From: Schaalia hyovaginalis
GTDB lineage: Bacteria > Actinomycetota > Actinomycetes > Actinomycetales > Actinomycetaceae
Direction: 5' to 3'
Length of the DNA: 64,000 nucleotides
NCBI RefSeq assembly: GCF_014208035.1
Contig: NZ_JACHMK010000001.1
Coordinates: 248,001 to 312,000, forward strand
The position numbers were made by a program, and so were the translations under genes. How positions within the stretch are numbered: the stretch's first letter is position 1; the number at the start of each line of letters is the position of its first letter. Below are positions 15,632 through 24,230 of this stretch, piece by piece. Under the pieces are notes generated by a model, which saw only the letters and a list, made by a program, of their open reading frames with translations, did no database searches and was not told where the DNA came from.

Positions 15632-16273
15632 TCACTGCGCCTTCGAGTCCGTGGCGAAGGCCGGGCCCTCGAATCCCGAGGACCCGAGGACGGTGAAGAT
15701 CCGGTCCATGAGCTCCATCGGATCTGCGAGCCCGTCCGCGACCTCCTCGTGCCGGATCTCGATGGCCGCCATGCCGTTGAGGTCGCGCACGGGTTCGGTG
15801 GTGAAGCGCGAGGCGAGGAGGATATCGGCCTCCTCGAGGTCGTCGGGGGATCCGAAGAACCAGGTCGAGGCGGTTCGGACCCCTTCGACCTCGCCGATCC
15901 ACATGTGCGTGAGGATGACGCGCCGACCCGCCCGGGGGAAGACCGCGCCGACCCGGGCGAAGAGCGAGATCTTGCCCGAGTCGGGGCCGAGGGAGTCTTC
16001 GAGCAGGGCGTAGGCGTAGGCCCCGATGCCGCGAAGGGTGAGGGCGTCGGCCAGTTCCCCGAGTCGCTCATCGCCGAAGGGTTCATCGGCGAAGTAGATC
16101 CCCTCGCCGCGCAGGGGCTCGCCCGAACCGAGGATCGCGATCTCGAAACCGGCGTCGGCCAGGGCGTCGCGCACCGAAGCGATCTCGTGCTCCGGGAAGG
16201 GGTGGAGCAGGGCTGCGTTCGCGCTGTGGCGTTCGATGAAGACGTATGCGGAGAAGCCGGGCGGCGAGGACAT
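15632..16273 (-). CDS. Conserved-looking hypothetical protein
   Basis: The 213-residue soluble protein has no signal peptide or clear motif. It starts MSSPPGFSAYVFIERHSANA and contains GIYFADEPFGDERLGELADA and VILTHMWIGEVEGVRTASTW. Alternating beta and alpha segments suggest a compact globular enzyme-like fold. Coding bias is strong, and it converges with the response regulator 40 bases away. The gene stands alone, with nitroreductase upstream on the same strand. I do not recognise the family. Confidence 0.7.
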   Translation of the reverse strand: MSSPPGFSAYVFIERHSANAALLHPFPEHEIASVRDALADAGFEIAILGSGEPLRGEGIYFADEPFGDERLGELADALTLRGIGAYAYALLEDSLGPDSGKISLFARVGAVFPRAGRRVILTHMWIGEVEGVRTASTWFFGSPDDLEEADILLASRFTTEPVRDLNGMAAIEIRHEEVADGLADPMELMDRIFTVLGSSGFEGPAFATDSKAQ

Positions 16274-16330
16274 GCCCCCATCGTAGGGCGGGGCACCGGC
16301 ATCACCGGTCCCGGGGCGCGCTTCCCCTCT

Positions 16331-16362
16331 CCTCGGCCGGGCTCCGCTGAGGCCGGCCGAGG
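16331..16362 (-). terminator. Hairpin terminator after the nitroreductase gene
   Basis: Ten-base arms 16331-16340 and 16353-16362 are perfect complements with a 12-base loop, eight bases past the stop at 16370. There is no U tract, as is common in this genome. Confidence 0.6.
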
Positions 16363-16369
16363 GCCGGGG

Positions 16370-17167
16370 TCACTCCAGGGCGAAGCCCTGTTCGTGGAGG
16401 ACCTCCAGCATCGGCGACACGTGGGCGCCGCCGACTCCGATCTTCGTCCGGACGAGCGTCGTGAAGGACTCGACGCGCGTCGATGCGTCGCGCAGGTCGT
16501 AGTAGTCCCGGACCTCTTCGTCGTAGTCCGCGAGCGCCTCGCAGTAGGAGGCGATCCGGGGATAGGAGTTCTCGGAGACGATGAGGTCGAGGGGCAGGCG
16601 TGGCTTGAACTGGGGGTCCTGCGCGGGCCTGCCCACGAGGAGGCCGACGATCGGGAAGGTGAGCGGGGGCAGGGCGAGCGCGTCGATCACGGCCCTCGGA
16701 TCGGCGAGGATCGACCCGAGGTAGCAGGTGCCCAGGCCCATTGATTCGGCGGCGACGACGAGGTTCTGCGCGGCGAGCAGGGAATCGTGAAGGGCCGTGA
16801 TGAACAGGTTCGCCCGATGGAGGGGCGCCTCCGGGACTCCGCCTTCCGCCCGGATCCGCGAGTTGCGGTACTGGTCGGCGATGAAGACGAGGAGCTCTCC
16901 CCGGTCCCCTCCGACGTAGGGCTGCCCCGACGCGCGGTGGAGGCGCTCGCGGACCTCAGGGTCGGTGACGCGGATGATCGTCGTCTGCTGGAGGAAGGAG
17001 GATGAAGCGGTGTGGCGCGCGACTTCGAAGAGGGTGGTGAGCTCCTCGTCGTCGAGCCCTCCGGGCTCGAAGGCCCGGAATGTGCGGTGCCCGAGTTGGA
17101 CGGTGATCGTGGTGTTCTCGATGGGCGCGTGCGCCCGTTCACGAAGAGCATCCGAGGGGGTGGTCAT
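16370..17167 (-). CDS. Nitroreductase-family FMN oxidoreductase
   Basis: The 265-residue protein belongs to the NfsA/FRP-like branch, which transfers hydride from NAD(P)H through FMN to nitro-compounds, quinones or flavin. Visible family features are the N-terminal HRTFRAFEPGG (FMN phosphate region), SSSFLQQTTIIRV, the helix AAQNLVVAAESMGLGTCYLG and GLLVGRPAQDP. ATG 17167 has AAAGGA seven bases upstream; upstream in-frame extensions are rejected. It is transcribed away from the lipoprotein at 17291. Confidence 0.88.
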   Translation of the reverse strand: MTTPSDALRERAHAPIENTTITVQLGHRTFRAFEPGGLDDEELTTLFEVARHTASSSFLQQTTIIRVTDPEVRERLHRASGQPYVGGDRGELLVFIADQYRNSRIRAEGGVPEAPLHRANLFITALHDSLLAAQNLVVAAESMGLGTCYLGSILADPRAVIDALALPPLTFPIVGLLVGRPAQDPQFKPRLPLDLIVSENSYPRIASYCEALADYDEEVRDYYDLRDASTRVESFTTLVRTKIGVGGAHVSPMLEVLHEQGFALE

Positions 17168-17290
17168 CGATCGTCCTTTCCTCATGTTCGTCTTCATTGT
17201 CGCGCGTTTTCCGAGATTCCGGGCGCGCGGGGCCGAGTGCTCCGGCGGGCGGTGCTCCGGCTTTTCCGTCGTGCAGAATCGGTGTCTAGA

Positions 17291-17725
17291 ATGAGGGCTG
17301 TGATTAAGCGATCCTTCACCTCTGTCCTGTCCGTCGCGGCCATCGCCGCCCTCGCCCTCGCCGGGTGCTCCTCGAAGACGGCGAACGACGCCGAGCAGTC
17401 GGCCGCCGCGGCCGCCGAATCGGCTGTCGCGGCCGCGAACGCCGCGCAGTCCGAGCAGCTCACCATCACCAAGACCCCCGAGTCGATCGACGGCGGCCAG
17501 GTGATGCTCCCGATCAAGCGCAACCTGCTCTTCACGGTCAAGGCGGATGCGGAGAAGTGGACGGCGTCCATCGCCGATCCCTCGATCGCGGAGTTCATCG
17601 CGGGCGACGCCGCGACCCCGCCGACCATCCACCCGCTCGCCGAGGGCGAGACCACGGTCGACCTCACCGGACCCGACGGGACGACGATCTCCTTCGCGCT
17701 CATCGTCACCCCCGGAGCCCGCTGA
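17291..17725 (+). CDS. Secreted lipoprotein, unknown function
   Basis: About 144 residues begin with a signal peptide, KRSFTSVLSVAAIAALALAG, and a lipobox LALAGC, so the mature protein is lipid-anchored at the outer face of the membrane. An Ala-rich helix (AEQSAAAAAESAVAAANAAQ) follows, then a beta-rich Ig-like domain of about 90 residues (QLTITKTPESIDGGQVMLPI to FALIVTPGAR). ATG 17291 overlaps the -10-like sequence TAGAAT (17287-17292). A leaderless start at GTG 17300 would fit that promoter better and gives a more usual signal peptide. Confidence 0.82.
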   Translation: MRAVIKRSFTSVLSVAAIAALALAGCSSKTANDAEQSAAAAAESAVAAANAAQSEQLTITKTPESIDGGQVMLPIKRNLLFTVKADAEKWTASIADPSIAEFIAGDAATPPTIHPLAEGETTVDLTGPDGTTISFALIVTPGAR

Positions 17726-17743
17726 ACCGGACTTCGTGCGCAA

Positions 17744-17788
17744 GGCGCAGGGGAGGGCCGCATCGAAGATGCGGCCCTCCCCTGCGCC
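17744..17788 (+). terminator. Very strong hairpin terminator after the lipoprotein gene
   Basis: Two 21-base arms (17744-17764 and 17768-17788) are perfect complements around a GAA loop, 18 bases after the stop. No U tract follows. It is the longest perfect hairpin noticed in the window. Confidence 0.8.
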
Positions 17789-17877
17789 TGCGAATCTGCC
17801 GCGCATGAGAGCTGCGGGCGATCCCCCGGATGCGCTCAGGGATGAATGGGGGAGCGCAGAGGGCTGTCCCCAATGGT

Positions 17878-17898
17878 GCGGATCCGCCGTCCGGACGG
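17878..17898. promoter_or_regulatory. Adjacent palindromes upstream of the ABC exporter
   Basis: GCGGATCCGC (17878-17887) and CCGTCCGGACGG (17887-17898) are perfect palindromes sharing one base, directly before ATG 17910. They are candidate operator sites for the exporter operon. No regulator gene is adjacent, and short palindromes are frequent in GC-rich DNA. Confidence 0.4.
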
Positions 17899-17909
17899 AC
17901 AGTAGAAGC

Positions 17910-18692
17910 ATGAACATCACCGCAGAACACGCCCGATCCATGTCGCAGGGCGCGCCGGAAGGCGCCCCCCGGGGGAGCATCGCCGTTCGCGCCCTCGTCA
18001 AGACCTACCAGCGCGAGGGCGTCGCAGTCCCCGCCCTCAGGGGAGTCGATCTCGACATCGCGGCCGGCGACCAGGTCGCCCTCATGGGCCCCTCCGGTTC
18101 GGGCAAGTCCACCCTCCTCCACTGCCTCGCGAGCATCTTGCGGCCCACCTCGGGAAGCATCACGGTCTCCGGCGTCGAGGTCGCCTCCCTGTCCGAACGC
18201 GCCAATTCCGATCGCCGTCTGCGCTCCTACGGCTTCGTCTTCCAAGACGGTCAGCTCCTCCCCGAACTCCCCTGCGAGGAGAACGTCGCCCTGCCGCTCA
18301 TGCTCCTCGGACGCCGTCGCGCAGAGGCGATCGCACACGCTCGCACCCTCCTCGCGCGCCTCGGCTGCGAAGGCCTCGGCGCCTTCCGCCCAGGTCAGCT
18401 CTCCGGCGGACAGGCCCAGCGCGTCGCCATCGCCCGGGCGCTCGTGACCTCTCCGGAGATCGTCTTCGCCGATGAGCCCACGGGCGCTCTCGATCAGAAG
18501 ACAGGGGCGGAGGTGATGAGCGTCCTGAAGGGAGCCTGCGCCGAAAGCGGTGCGACCCTCGTCCTCGTCACTCACGATCCCGGTGTCGCGCGAGGGCTCC
18601 GCCGCACCCTCGGGATGCGCGACGGCCTCATCGACTTCGATTCGGACGCGCCCGCCGCGGGCGTCCCGCAGCAAGAGGCGGGCGTCCGATGA
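17910..18692 (+). CDS. ABC exporter ATPase (LolD/MacB-like)
   Basis: The 260-residue ATPase has Walker [10 protein letters not shown] (about 60-68), signature [15 protein letters not shown], Walker [12 protein letters not shown] and the H-loop VTHDP. The sequence between Walker A and Q-loop ([20 protein letters not shown]) is typical of FtsX-permease partners. It overlaps the permease gene by ATGA. Such pairs export peptides, antibiotics or lipoproteins, or transmit signals; no nearby regulator fixes the substrate. The start lacks an obvious ribosome-binding site. Confidence 0.9.
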   Translation: MNITAEHARSMSQGAPEGAPRGSIAVRALVKTYQREGVAVPALRGVDLDIAAGDQVALMGPSGSGKSTLLHCLASILRPTSGSITVSGVEVASLSERANSDRRLRSYGFVFQDGQLLPELPCEENVALPLMLLGRRRAEAIAHARTLLARLGCEGLGAFRPGQLSGGQAQRVAIARALVTSPEIVFADEPTGALDQKTGAEVMSVLKGACAESGATLVLVTHDPGVARGLRRTLGMRDGLIDFDSDAPAAGVPQQEAGVR

Positions 18693-20032
18693 AGGCGTGC
18701 CGCGTCGCGGCCGGAGCGCTGCTGCGCTCCAGGGACGCCTCGACCTCGATCCTCACGGTCCTCTCCTTCGCGCTCCCCCACGCGATGCTCCTCGCGGTCG
18801 CGGGCGGCGTCGCGGCGTTCCGGGAACGCGAGGCCGCCGGCGTCGGGGCGGACCCCGATCTTGCGCAGCTGTACATCGTCTTCGCGGGCTTCGCCGCGGT
18901 CCTCCTCATCGTCCCGATCCTCACGATGGGCGCGGCGGCCGCGCGTTTGGGAATGACCCGCCGCGCCGAGAACCTCGCGATCCTGCGGCTCATCGGCCTC
19001 AGCCCGAGCGCCGCCCGTCTCGCCTGCGTCCTCGACACCCTCGTCCACGCCCTCGTCGGGACGTTCATCGGCACCCTCGTCTACCTCCTGACCCTGCCCG
19101 CGTGGAGCCTCCTGCGCTTCCAGGGGCTTGCGATGCGGGTCTCCGAGATGCTGCTCCCCGTGCACCTCCTCCTCGCGGGCATCCTCCTCATGGCCGTCCT
19201 GGCCGCCGCGAGCTCGTGGATCGCGGTGCGCCGCGCTTCGATCTCCCCGCTCGGCGTCGCCCGGAAGCAGCAGGCGAACGGAGCTTCGAAGATCGCGGTC
19301 CTCATCTTCGCCGGCCTGGTCCTCGCGTGGCTCGTCGTGGGCGGGGCCTTGCTCAAGTCGCTTCCGCAGAGCTTCGCCTTCGCGGTCATGCTCATCATCC
19401 TCGGCCTCATCTTCGCGGGCGTGAATGCCTTCGGCGCATGGTCGGTCGGTCTGCTCGGCCGCCTGATGGCGAGGACCGCGAGGACTCCCGCAAGCCTCAT
19501 CGCGGGGCGCAGGCTCGCCGAGGATCCGAAGTCCGTCTGGCGGTCCTTCTCCTCCGTCGCCCTGGTCGGATTCATCGTCGGCTGCGTCTACCCGGTCGCC
19601 GCCCTCATCGTCCAGACGGGCGACTCTTCGACATCCCTCCTCCTCCAGGACATCCGCACGGGGCTGCTCCTCACGCTCGGGATGAGCGTCGCGCTCGCCG
19701 CGGTGTCCACGGCCGTCAATCAGGCCTCGCGGCTCCTCGACACGATCCAGGAGGTCCGCTCCCTCGCTCGGGCGGGCGCTCCGCTGTCGGTCCTGGACCG
19801 CGCGCGCCGCAGGGAGATCCTCCTGCCCGCGTTGCTGATCATCGGCGGCGCCATGGGGATCGGCCTGTCCTTCCTCAGTCCGGTCGGGGTCGGCGCGCAA
19901 GCGACGATCGCAATGGCCGCGACCCTGACGGGATTCCTGCTGAGCGCCGTTCTCGCGATCCTCCTCGCCTCGGAGTCGACGCGGCCGTTGCGCGCCCGGC
20001 TCCTGAAGGAGAGGGTCATCGACCCCTCCTGA
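18689..20032 (+). CDS. FtsX-type ABC transporter permease
   Basis: The 447-residue membrane protein has about eight hydrophobic segments. Two FtsX-like modules are visible, each with a cytoplasmic coupling region: MTRRAENLAILRLIGLSPSA near residue 90 and TIQEVRSLARAGAPLSVLDR near 355. It has no large extracellular domain between segments 1 and 2, unlike MacB, so it resembles bacitracin-type or small exporter permeases. It is coupled to the ATPase by ATGA. Confidence 0.87.
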   Translation: MKACRVAAGALLRSRDASTSILTVLSFALPHAMLLAVAGGVAAFREREAAGVGADPDLAQLYIVFAGFAAVLLIVPILTMGAAAARLGMTRRAENLAILRLIGLSPSAARLACVLDTLVHALVGTFIGTLVYLLTLPAWSLLRFQGLAMRVSEMLLPVHLLLAGILLMAVLAAASSWIAVRRASISPLGVARKQQANGASKIAVLIFAGLVLAWLVVGGALLKSLPQSFAFAVMLIILGLIFAGVNAFGAWSVGLLGRLMARTARTPASLIAGRRLAEDPKSVWRSFSSVALVGFIVGCVYPVAALIVQTGDSSTSLLLQDIRTGLLLTLGMSVALAAVSTAVNQASRLLDTIQEVRSLARAGAPLSVLDRARRREILLPALLIIGGAMGIGLSFLSPVGVGAQATIAMAATLTGFLLSAVLAILLASESTRPLRARLLKERVIDPS

Positions 20033-20057
20033 GCCGAGGTCATCACTTTCCTTCATC

Positions 20058-20100
20058 GAGGGGATGCGGCCCAGAGCATCGGTCCGGGCCGCATCCCCTC
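20058..20100 (+). terminator. Hairpin terminator after the exporter operon
   Basis: Fifteen-base perfect arms (20058-20072 and 20086-20100) with a 13-base loop lie 26 bases after the permease stop. From here to 20327 no gene or clear signal is recognised. Confidence 0.7.
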
Positions 20101-20327
20101 ATTCAGGTCCGCGTCAGCGCAGGATCCGCCACAGCAACTCACGCGTAGCGGATTCCGCCGGATCGTCGAGCCCCGGTCCTTGATCTCGCGAACGAGGGCG
20201 GAGCCGACCTTCAGCCCCCTGAGACGTCCCGTCACGCCGGCCCCCGGACGGCTCGGCGCCGTCCGTCCTCGTCGCCCCTGCGCGGGCCCTCGTCGCGCGA
20301 GGCGGGCGAATCGGGGAGAATCGCCTC

Positions 20328-21194
20328 ATGAACACGCCCACGGACCTCTCGACGCTTCCCGGAAACATCGATCTGCGCCTGGTCGCGGTCGACATGGACG
20401 GGACCCTGCTCGACGACGGCAAGAATTTCCCTCCGGCCCTCGACGCCCTGCTCGATGCCCTCGACGATCGGGGGATCGTCTTCGCCCCCTCGTCCGGGCG
20501 GCAGGTGTGGACGCTGCTCGACATGTTCCCCGGACGGCCGGGAATGACGGTCATCGGCGAGAACGGCGCGATCGTCATGAAGGACGGGCGGGAAGTGTCC
20601 TCGAGCCCGGTCGATCACGGCACGATCCGTCGGGCGGTCGCGCTCGTGCGCGAGGCGGTGGCCGAGGGCCTGGACGGCGGGCTCGTCATGTGCGGGAAGA
20701 AGTCCGCGTACGTCGAGCGGACCGATGATCGCTTCGTCGAGGGCGTCCTGCCCTACTACCACCGGACCGAGAAGGTCGAGGATCAGCTCGGGGTCCTCGA
20801 CCGCATCGAATCCGGCGAGCTCAACGACGACATCGTCAAGCTCGCGGTCATGTGCTTCGACGATGTGCTCCCCCTGGCGGAGCGCACCCTCGCGCGCTTC
20901 GCCGACACCCACCAGTACGCCGTATCGGGCCGCAACTGGGCGGACCTCCAGATCCGCGGGGTCGACAAGGGCAGGGCCGTGCGCGCCCTCCAGGCCGAGA
21001 TCGGGGCGGGCCGCGATCAGACGGCGGCCTTCGGCGACTTCCACAACGACATCTCCATGCTGAAGGAGGCCCGCTGGTCCTTCGCCATGGCGAACGCCCA
21101 TGCCGAGGTCGTCGAGGAGGCCGCCTACATCGCGCCCTCGAACAACGACGACGGCGTCGGCTCCGTCCTCAGGGGGATCCTCGGCATCGGCTGA
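20328..21194 (+). CDS. HAD-superfamily Cof-type sugar-phosphate phosphatase
   Basis: The 288-residue enzyme is a HAD-IIB (Cof) hydrolase. Motif I VDMDGTLLD (nucleophile Asp about 23), motif II APSSGRQ, motif III Lys within the C-terminal part (GVDKGRAVRAL) and motif IV FGDFHNDISMLKEA are all present. Motif IV has the sequence GDFHND where GDGxND is usual, and its metal-binding acids are kept. The large cap domain occupies about residues 90-200. Substrate specificity cannot be read. It stands alone between two hairpins. Confidence 0.9.
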   Translation: MNTPTDLSTLPGNIDLRLVAVDMDGTLLDDGKNFPPALDALLDALDDRGIVFAPSSGRQVWTLLDMFPGRPGMTVIGENGAIVMKDGREVSSSPVDHGTIRRAVALVREAVAEGLDGGLVMCGKKSAYVERTDDRFVEGVLPYYHRTEKVEDQLGVLDRIESGELNDDIVKLAVMCFDDVLPLAERTLARFADTHQYAVSGRNWADLQIRGVDKGRAVRALQAEIGAGRDQTAAFGDFHNDISMLKEARWSFAMANAHAEVVEEAAYIAPSNNDDGVGSVLRGILGIG

Positions 21195-21252
21195 GCATCG
21201 ACTGAGCATCGGGGCGCTTCGCGAGAGACGGAGCCCCTGATGAAAGACGGTA

Positions 21253-21274
21253 CCCCCGGACCTCGGTCCGGGGG
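21253..21274. terminator. Short hairpin between converging genes
   Basis: Nine G/C-rich pairs around a CTCG loop lie between the HAD phosphatase stop (21194) and the converging gene ending at 21319. It can serve both directions. Confidence 0.65.
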
Positions 21275-21318
21275 CACCGCGGGTTCCGATGATCCCGCGC
21301 GAGTCAGCGGAGGGCCGC

Positions 21319-21942
21319 TCAGGCCTCGCCTTCGAGGGGCGCCTGCTCGACGTCCTCGACCTTCTCCGCCGGGGCGCCCGGCACCGGGGACTCGGCTTCG
21401 AGATCCGCCCAGTACTCCTCGGCCCAGGGGTCCTCGATCGGCTGGCTGCGCTTCCACAGGACGTAGCCGGCGCCGACGACGGTTCCCGCCAGGGCGGTCC
21501 ACCCGATCGCGCGCAGGAAACGGCGCTTCTTGCGCACCTTCCGCGTCGGGGTGACGAGGGCGAGCTGCGACGCCGCGCCGGCCTTACGGGCGCGGTCGAC
21601 GAGGGGCCCCTCGGATGCGAGGGCGGCGCCGCCCTCGGTGATGGCGCGGTTGAGGCGAGGCAGGTAATCCTCGACCAGGTCCGCGCGCGCGTGCTCGATC
21701 GCGGGACGGGCGCGATCGACTGCGGCCTGAGCGCGGTCGGCGGCATCCTCCACAACGGGGGTTGCCCTCTCAATGGCGCTCGCCAGGGCGGCCTGAGCGC
21801 GCGGAGCGGCCCAATCGACTCCCTGTTCGGCCAAGTCGGCGGCCTTGACGGCTACGCGCCCGGCCTGGACGGCCAGCGCATCGCGAAGCTGGGCGGCCTC
21901 GGCGAGCAGCTTGTCCGTGTCGAAGTTCGGCGTATTGCCCAT
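21319..21942 (-). CDS. Coiled-coil protein with one membrane segment (actinobacterial, unknown)
   Basis: The 207-residue protein has long Ala-rich amphipathic helices at residues 10-110 (RAQAALASAIERATPVVEDA; DRAQAAVDRARPAIEHARAD). A basic stretch RKVRKKRRFLR precedes one hydrophobic helix at about 147-162 (WTALAGTVVGAGYVLW), and the tail is acidic. It resembles DUF5324-like actinobacterial proteins found near ppiA. It is divergent from ppiA. Role unknown, perhaps envelope-associated. Confidence 0.78.
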   Translation of the reverse strand: MGNTPNFDTDKLLAEAAQLRDALAVQAGRVAVKAADLAEQGVDWAAPRAQAALASAIERATPVVEDAADRAQAAVDRARPAIEHARADLVEDYLPRLNRAITEGGAALASEGPLVDRARKAGAASQLALVTPTRKVRKKRRFLRAIGWTALAGTVVGAGYVLWKRSQPIEDPWAEEYWADLEAESPVPGAPAEKVEDVEQAPLEGEA

Positions 21943-22089
21943 GATGTCTCCGAATCCGTGTCAAGAGGTCGACGCGAAAGCGCCGCTTCCCTCTATTGTG
22001 CAACGAAGCGGTGTGATCTGCAGCCCACCGGGCGACCCGAAAGCCACCGAGTCCGTGCCGCCGGGCGCGGAATCTGCGAGCATGGGGGC

Positions 22090-22611
22090 ATGGAAGCAAC
22101 ACTGCACACCAACAAGGGTGACATCGTTCTCGAACTCTTCCCCGACCATGCGCCGAATACGGTCAACAACTTCGTGACCCTCGCCCGCGGCGAGCGCGAA
22201 TGGCTCGATCCGCAGACCGGGCAGAAGACCGCTCGCCCGCTCTACGACGGCACGATCTTCCATCGCGTCATCTCCGGATTCATGATCCAGGGCGGCGACC
22301 CGCTCGGCACGGGCACCGGCGGCCCGGGCTACACCTTCAACGACGAGATCCACCCCGAGCTCAACTTCAACGAGCCCTACCTCCTCGCCATGGCGAACGC
22401 CGGCAAGCGCATGGGCAAGGGGACGAACGGCTCGCAGTTCTTCATCACCGTCGCCCCCACCCCGTGGCTCCTGGGCAACCACACGATCTTCGGCAAGGTC
22501 GTCGATCAGGCCTCGAAGGACGTCGTCGATGCGATCGCAACCGCGGCGACCGGGCGCAACGACCGCCCCGTCGAGGATGTCGTCATCGAATCCGTGACGA
22601 TCGTCGACTGA
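22090..22611 (+). CDS. ppiA: Cyclophilin-type peptidyl-prolyl cis-trans isomerase
   Basis: The 173-residue cytoplasmic enzyme isomerises Xaa-Pro bonds. Catalytic-site residues are visible: FHRVISGFMIQGGDP, MANAGKRMGKGTNGSQFFIT and HTIFGKVV. It has no signal peptide. ATG 22090 is in frame with the cyclophilin core MEATLHTNKGDIVLELF. The order ppiA - rhomboid - crgA matches the region near oriC in Mycobacterium. A strong hairpin follows the gene. Confidence 0.94.
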   Translation: MEATLHTNKGDIVLELFPDHAPNTVNNFVTLARGEREWLDPQTGQKTARPLYDGTIFHRVISGFMIQGGDPLGTGTGGPGYTFNDEIHPELNFNEPYLLAMANAGKRMGKGTNGSQFFITVAPTPWLLGNHTIFGKVVDQASKDVVDAIATAATGRNDRPVEDVVIESVTIVD

Positions 22612-22629
22612 AAGCCCCCATCGTCAGAA

Positions 22630-22660
22630 CTTCGGGGCGGGGCGAGGCCCCGCCCCGAAG
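22630..22660 (+). terminator. Hairpin between ppiA and the rhomboid gene
   Basis: Fourteen-base perfect arms (22630-22643, 22647-22660) around GAG lie 19 bases after the ppiA stop and 24 bases before the rhomboid start. It may terminate or attenuate read-through. Confidence 0.72.
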
Positions 22661-22684
22661 CCGTCCAAGCCCGAGGAGCTGTTG

Positions 22685-23536
22685 ATGCCGATTCCCGAGT
22701 ACGGCATGCGTTCGGACGCGAGCGCCGCCCCCGAATGCCCGCGGCATCCGGGGGCGCGGTCGGTCGACTACTGCAAGCGGTGCAATCGGCCGATGTGCAT
22801 CGACTGCCTGATCCGCACTGAAGTGCGTTCGATCTGCGTCGATTGCGCGGGCCGACGTCCGCGGGCCGCCTCCGGGGCCCCCGTGGTCACCTACGCCTTC
22901 ATCGGGGCCTGCGTGCTCGCCTACCTGGCGAGCTTCGCGTCCCCCGCACTTCAGCAGGCGCTGGCCTTCACCCCTGCGGTCGGCTACGTCCAGCCGTGGC
23001 GATTCCTGACGACCGCCTTCCTCCATTCGGGCCTCTTCCACATCGCCTTCAACATGCTCGCCCTCTTCTGGGTGGGTTCCGCCCTCGAACCGCTGCTGGG
23101 CCGGTGGAGGTTCGCGTCGGTCTACCTGCTCTCCGCGATCGGCGGCTCCCTCGCGGTTCTCGCATGGGTGCTCGTTCAGCCGATGACTCTGCACGTCGCG
23201 ACGGTCGGCGCTTCCGGCGCGGTCTTCGGCCTCTTCGGCGCGGTCTTCGTCCTTCAGAAGGAGGCGGGGCTCGATACGCGCTCGGTCGTGGCCCTTCTGG
23301 CGATCAACCTCGTGTACGGCTTCATCGCTCCGGGGATCTCCTGGCAGGCGCACCTCGGAGGGCTGGCGGCGGGTGTCTGCGTCGCCTGGATCCTCGTGCG
23401 CCAGGCCAGGCCGAAGCCCGGCGTGACGGCGCGTTCACAAGAGCTCAAGGCTCTGTGGATAACGTGTGGATTGTTCCTCGCCGAAGCGGCCGCGATTGCA
23501 CTCTCGTACCGGGTGCTCTTCGAGGTTTACGGCTGA
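22685..23536 (+). CDS. Rhomboid intramembrane serine protease with N-terminal zinc finger
   Basis: The 284-residue protein begins with a B-box-like zinc-binding module (Cys/His at about 19-54: CPRHPGARSVDYCKRCNRPM, then CIDCLI and CVDC). Six or seven membrane helices follow. The catalytic dyad is Ser178 in GASGAVFG and His223 in QAHLGG, with HxxxN (His119, Asn123) for the oxyanion site. Rhomboids cleave membrane proteins within the bilayer; the substrate is unknown. ATG 22685 follows GAGGAGCTGTTG. Two DnaA-box-like sequences lie inside its 3' end. Confidence 0.92.
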   Translation: MPIPEYGMRSDASAAPECPRHPGARSVDYCKRCNRPMCIDCLIRTEVRSICVDCAGRRPRAASGAPVVTYAFIGACVLAYLASFASPALQQALAFTPAVGYVQPWRFLTTAFLHSGLFHIAFNMLALFWVGSALEPLLGRWRFASVYLLSAIGGSLAVLAWVLVQPMTLHVATVGASGAVFGLFGAVFVLQKEAGLDTRSVVALLAINLVYGFIAPGISWQAHLGGLAAGVCVAWILVRQARPKPGVTARSQELKALWITCGLFLAEAAAIALSYRVLFEVYG

Positions 23537-23640
23537 TTCCCGCGGAATATTAGGAAACCCCCGCCTTTGCGCCTCATGAGCGAGGCGGGGAATCACACTC
23601 GTGTCATTCATCCCCAGGTGTGGATTCTCCTGTGGATATC
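23454..23640. promoter_or_regulatory. Cluster of DnaA-box-like sequences
   Basis: TGTGGATAA (23454-23462), the reverse form of the consensus DnaA box TTATCCACA, is followed by near matches TGTGGATTG (23465-23473), TGTGGATTC (23619-23627) and TGTGGATAT (23631-23639). The first two are in the rhomboid coding sequence; the others are in the 324-base gap before crgA. That gap holds no gene. Confidence 0.5.
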
Positions 23641-23762
23641 CACCTGTGCGCCCCGTTTCGGGACCTCGGAGCCCCGGAGGGACCCGCCCGTCGCGCATAC
23701 CGCATCGCCTCGAACCGGGGCCGGCATCCCCCGGCCCCGGGATCCACGAGCGCGATACAGGG

Positions 23763-23795
23763 CCGGGCCCCGAAGGCGATGCCTTCGGGGCCCGG
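23763..23795 (-). terminator. Hairpin terminator after crgA
   Basis: Fifteen-base perfect arms (23763-23777, 23781-23795) around a GAT loop lie 66 bases past the crgA stop on the reverse strand. Confidence 0.75.
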
Positions 23796-23860
23796 GACCA
23801 GCGTTCACCCAAGGATCCGCGCCCTCGCTCGAGGACCGGATCGGCCGTGCGCGCGTGCGA

Positions 23861-24124
23861 CTATCGCCACCTCAGAGTCATGAGGAAGCCCACCATCATG
23901 ATGGCGAGGCCGATCACCATGTTCCACCAGGAGATGCTCGGGATCGGGTAGAGCCCCCCGGAGATGTAGTAGACCATGAGCCACACGAGGCCCAGGAGCA
24001 GCAGCGTCACGAACGCAGGCGCCCACCAGCGCGGGCTCACCGGAATACCCTCGGTCCACGAGTGGATCTCGGTATCGTCCGATGCCTCCTTGCCGCCCTT
24101 CTTGCGTTTCTTCGACTCGGCCAC
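23861..24124 (-). CDS. crgA: Cell division protein CrgA
   Basis: This 87-residue protein has a charged N-terminus (MAESKKRKKGGKEASDD) and two membrane helices at about 33-53 and 65-84, joined by a short loop. The conserved region SPRWWAPAFVTLLLLGLVWL and the second helix SWWNMVIGLAIMMVGFLMTL match the CrgA family. In Streptomyces and Mycobacterium CrgA interacts with FtsZ or other divisome proteins and influences septation. It is transcribed away from the DUF881-sortase genes. Confidence 0.92.
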   Translation of the reverse strand: MAESKKRKKGGKEASDDTEIHSWTEGIPVSPRWWAPAFVTLLLLGLVWLMVYYISGGLYPIPSISWWNMVIGLAIMMVGFLMTLRWR

Positions 24125-24230
24125 GGCTCTCCTTCGTCAATCAGTCGACCAGGTGTCGAAAGGACGACACCCTGCTCGTAGCGTAGTCTGCCGCTAACGG
24201 CACGCGAAACCGCGACACGGGGAGGCGAGG

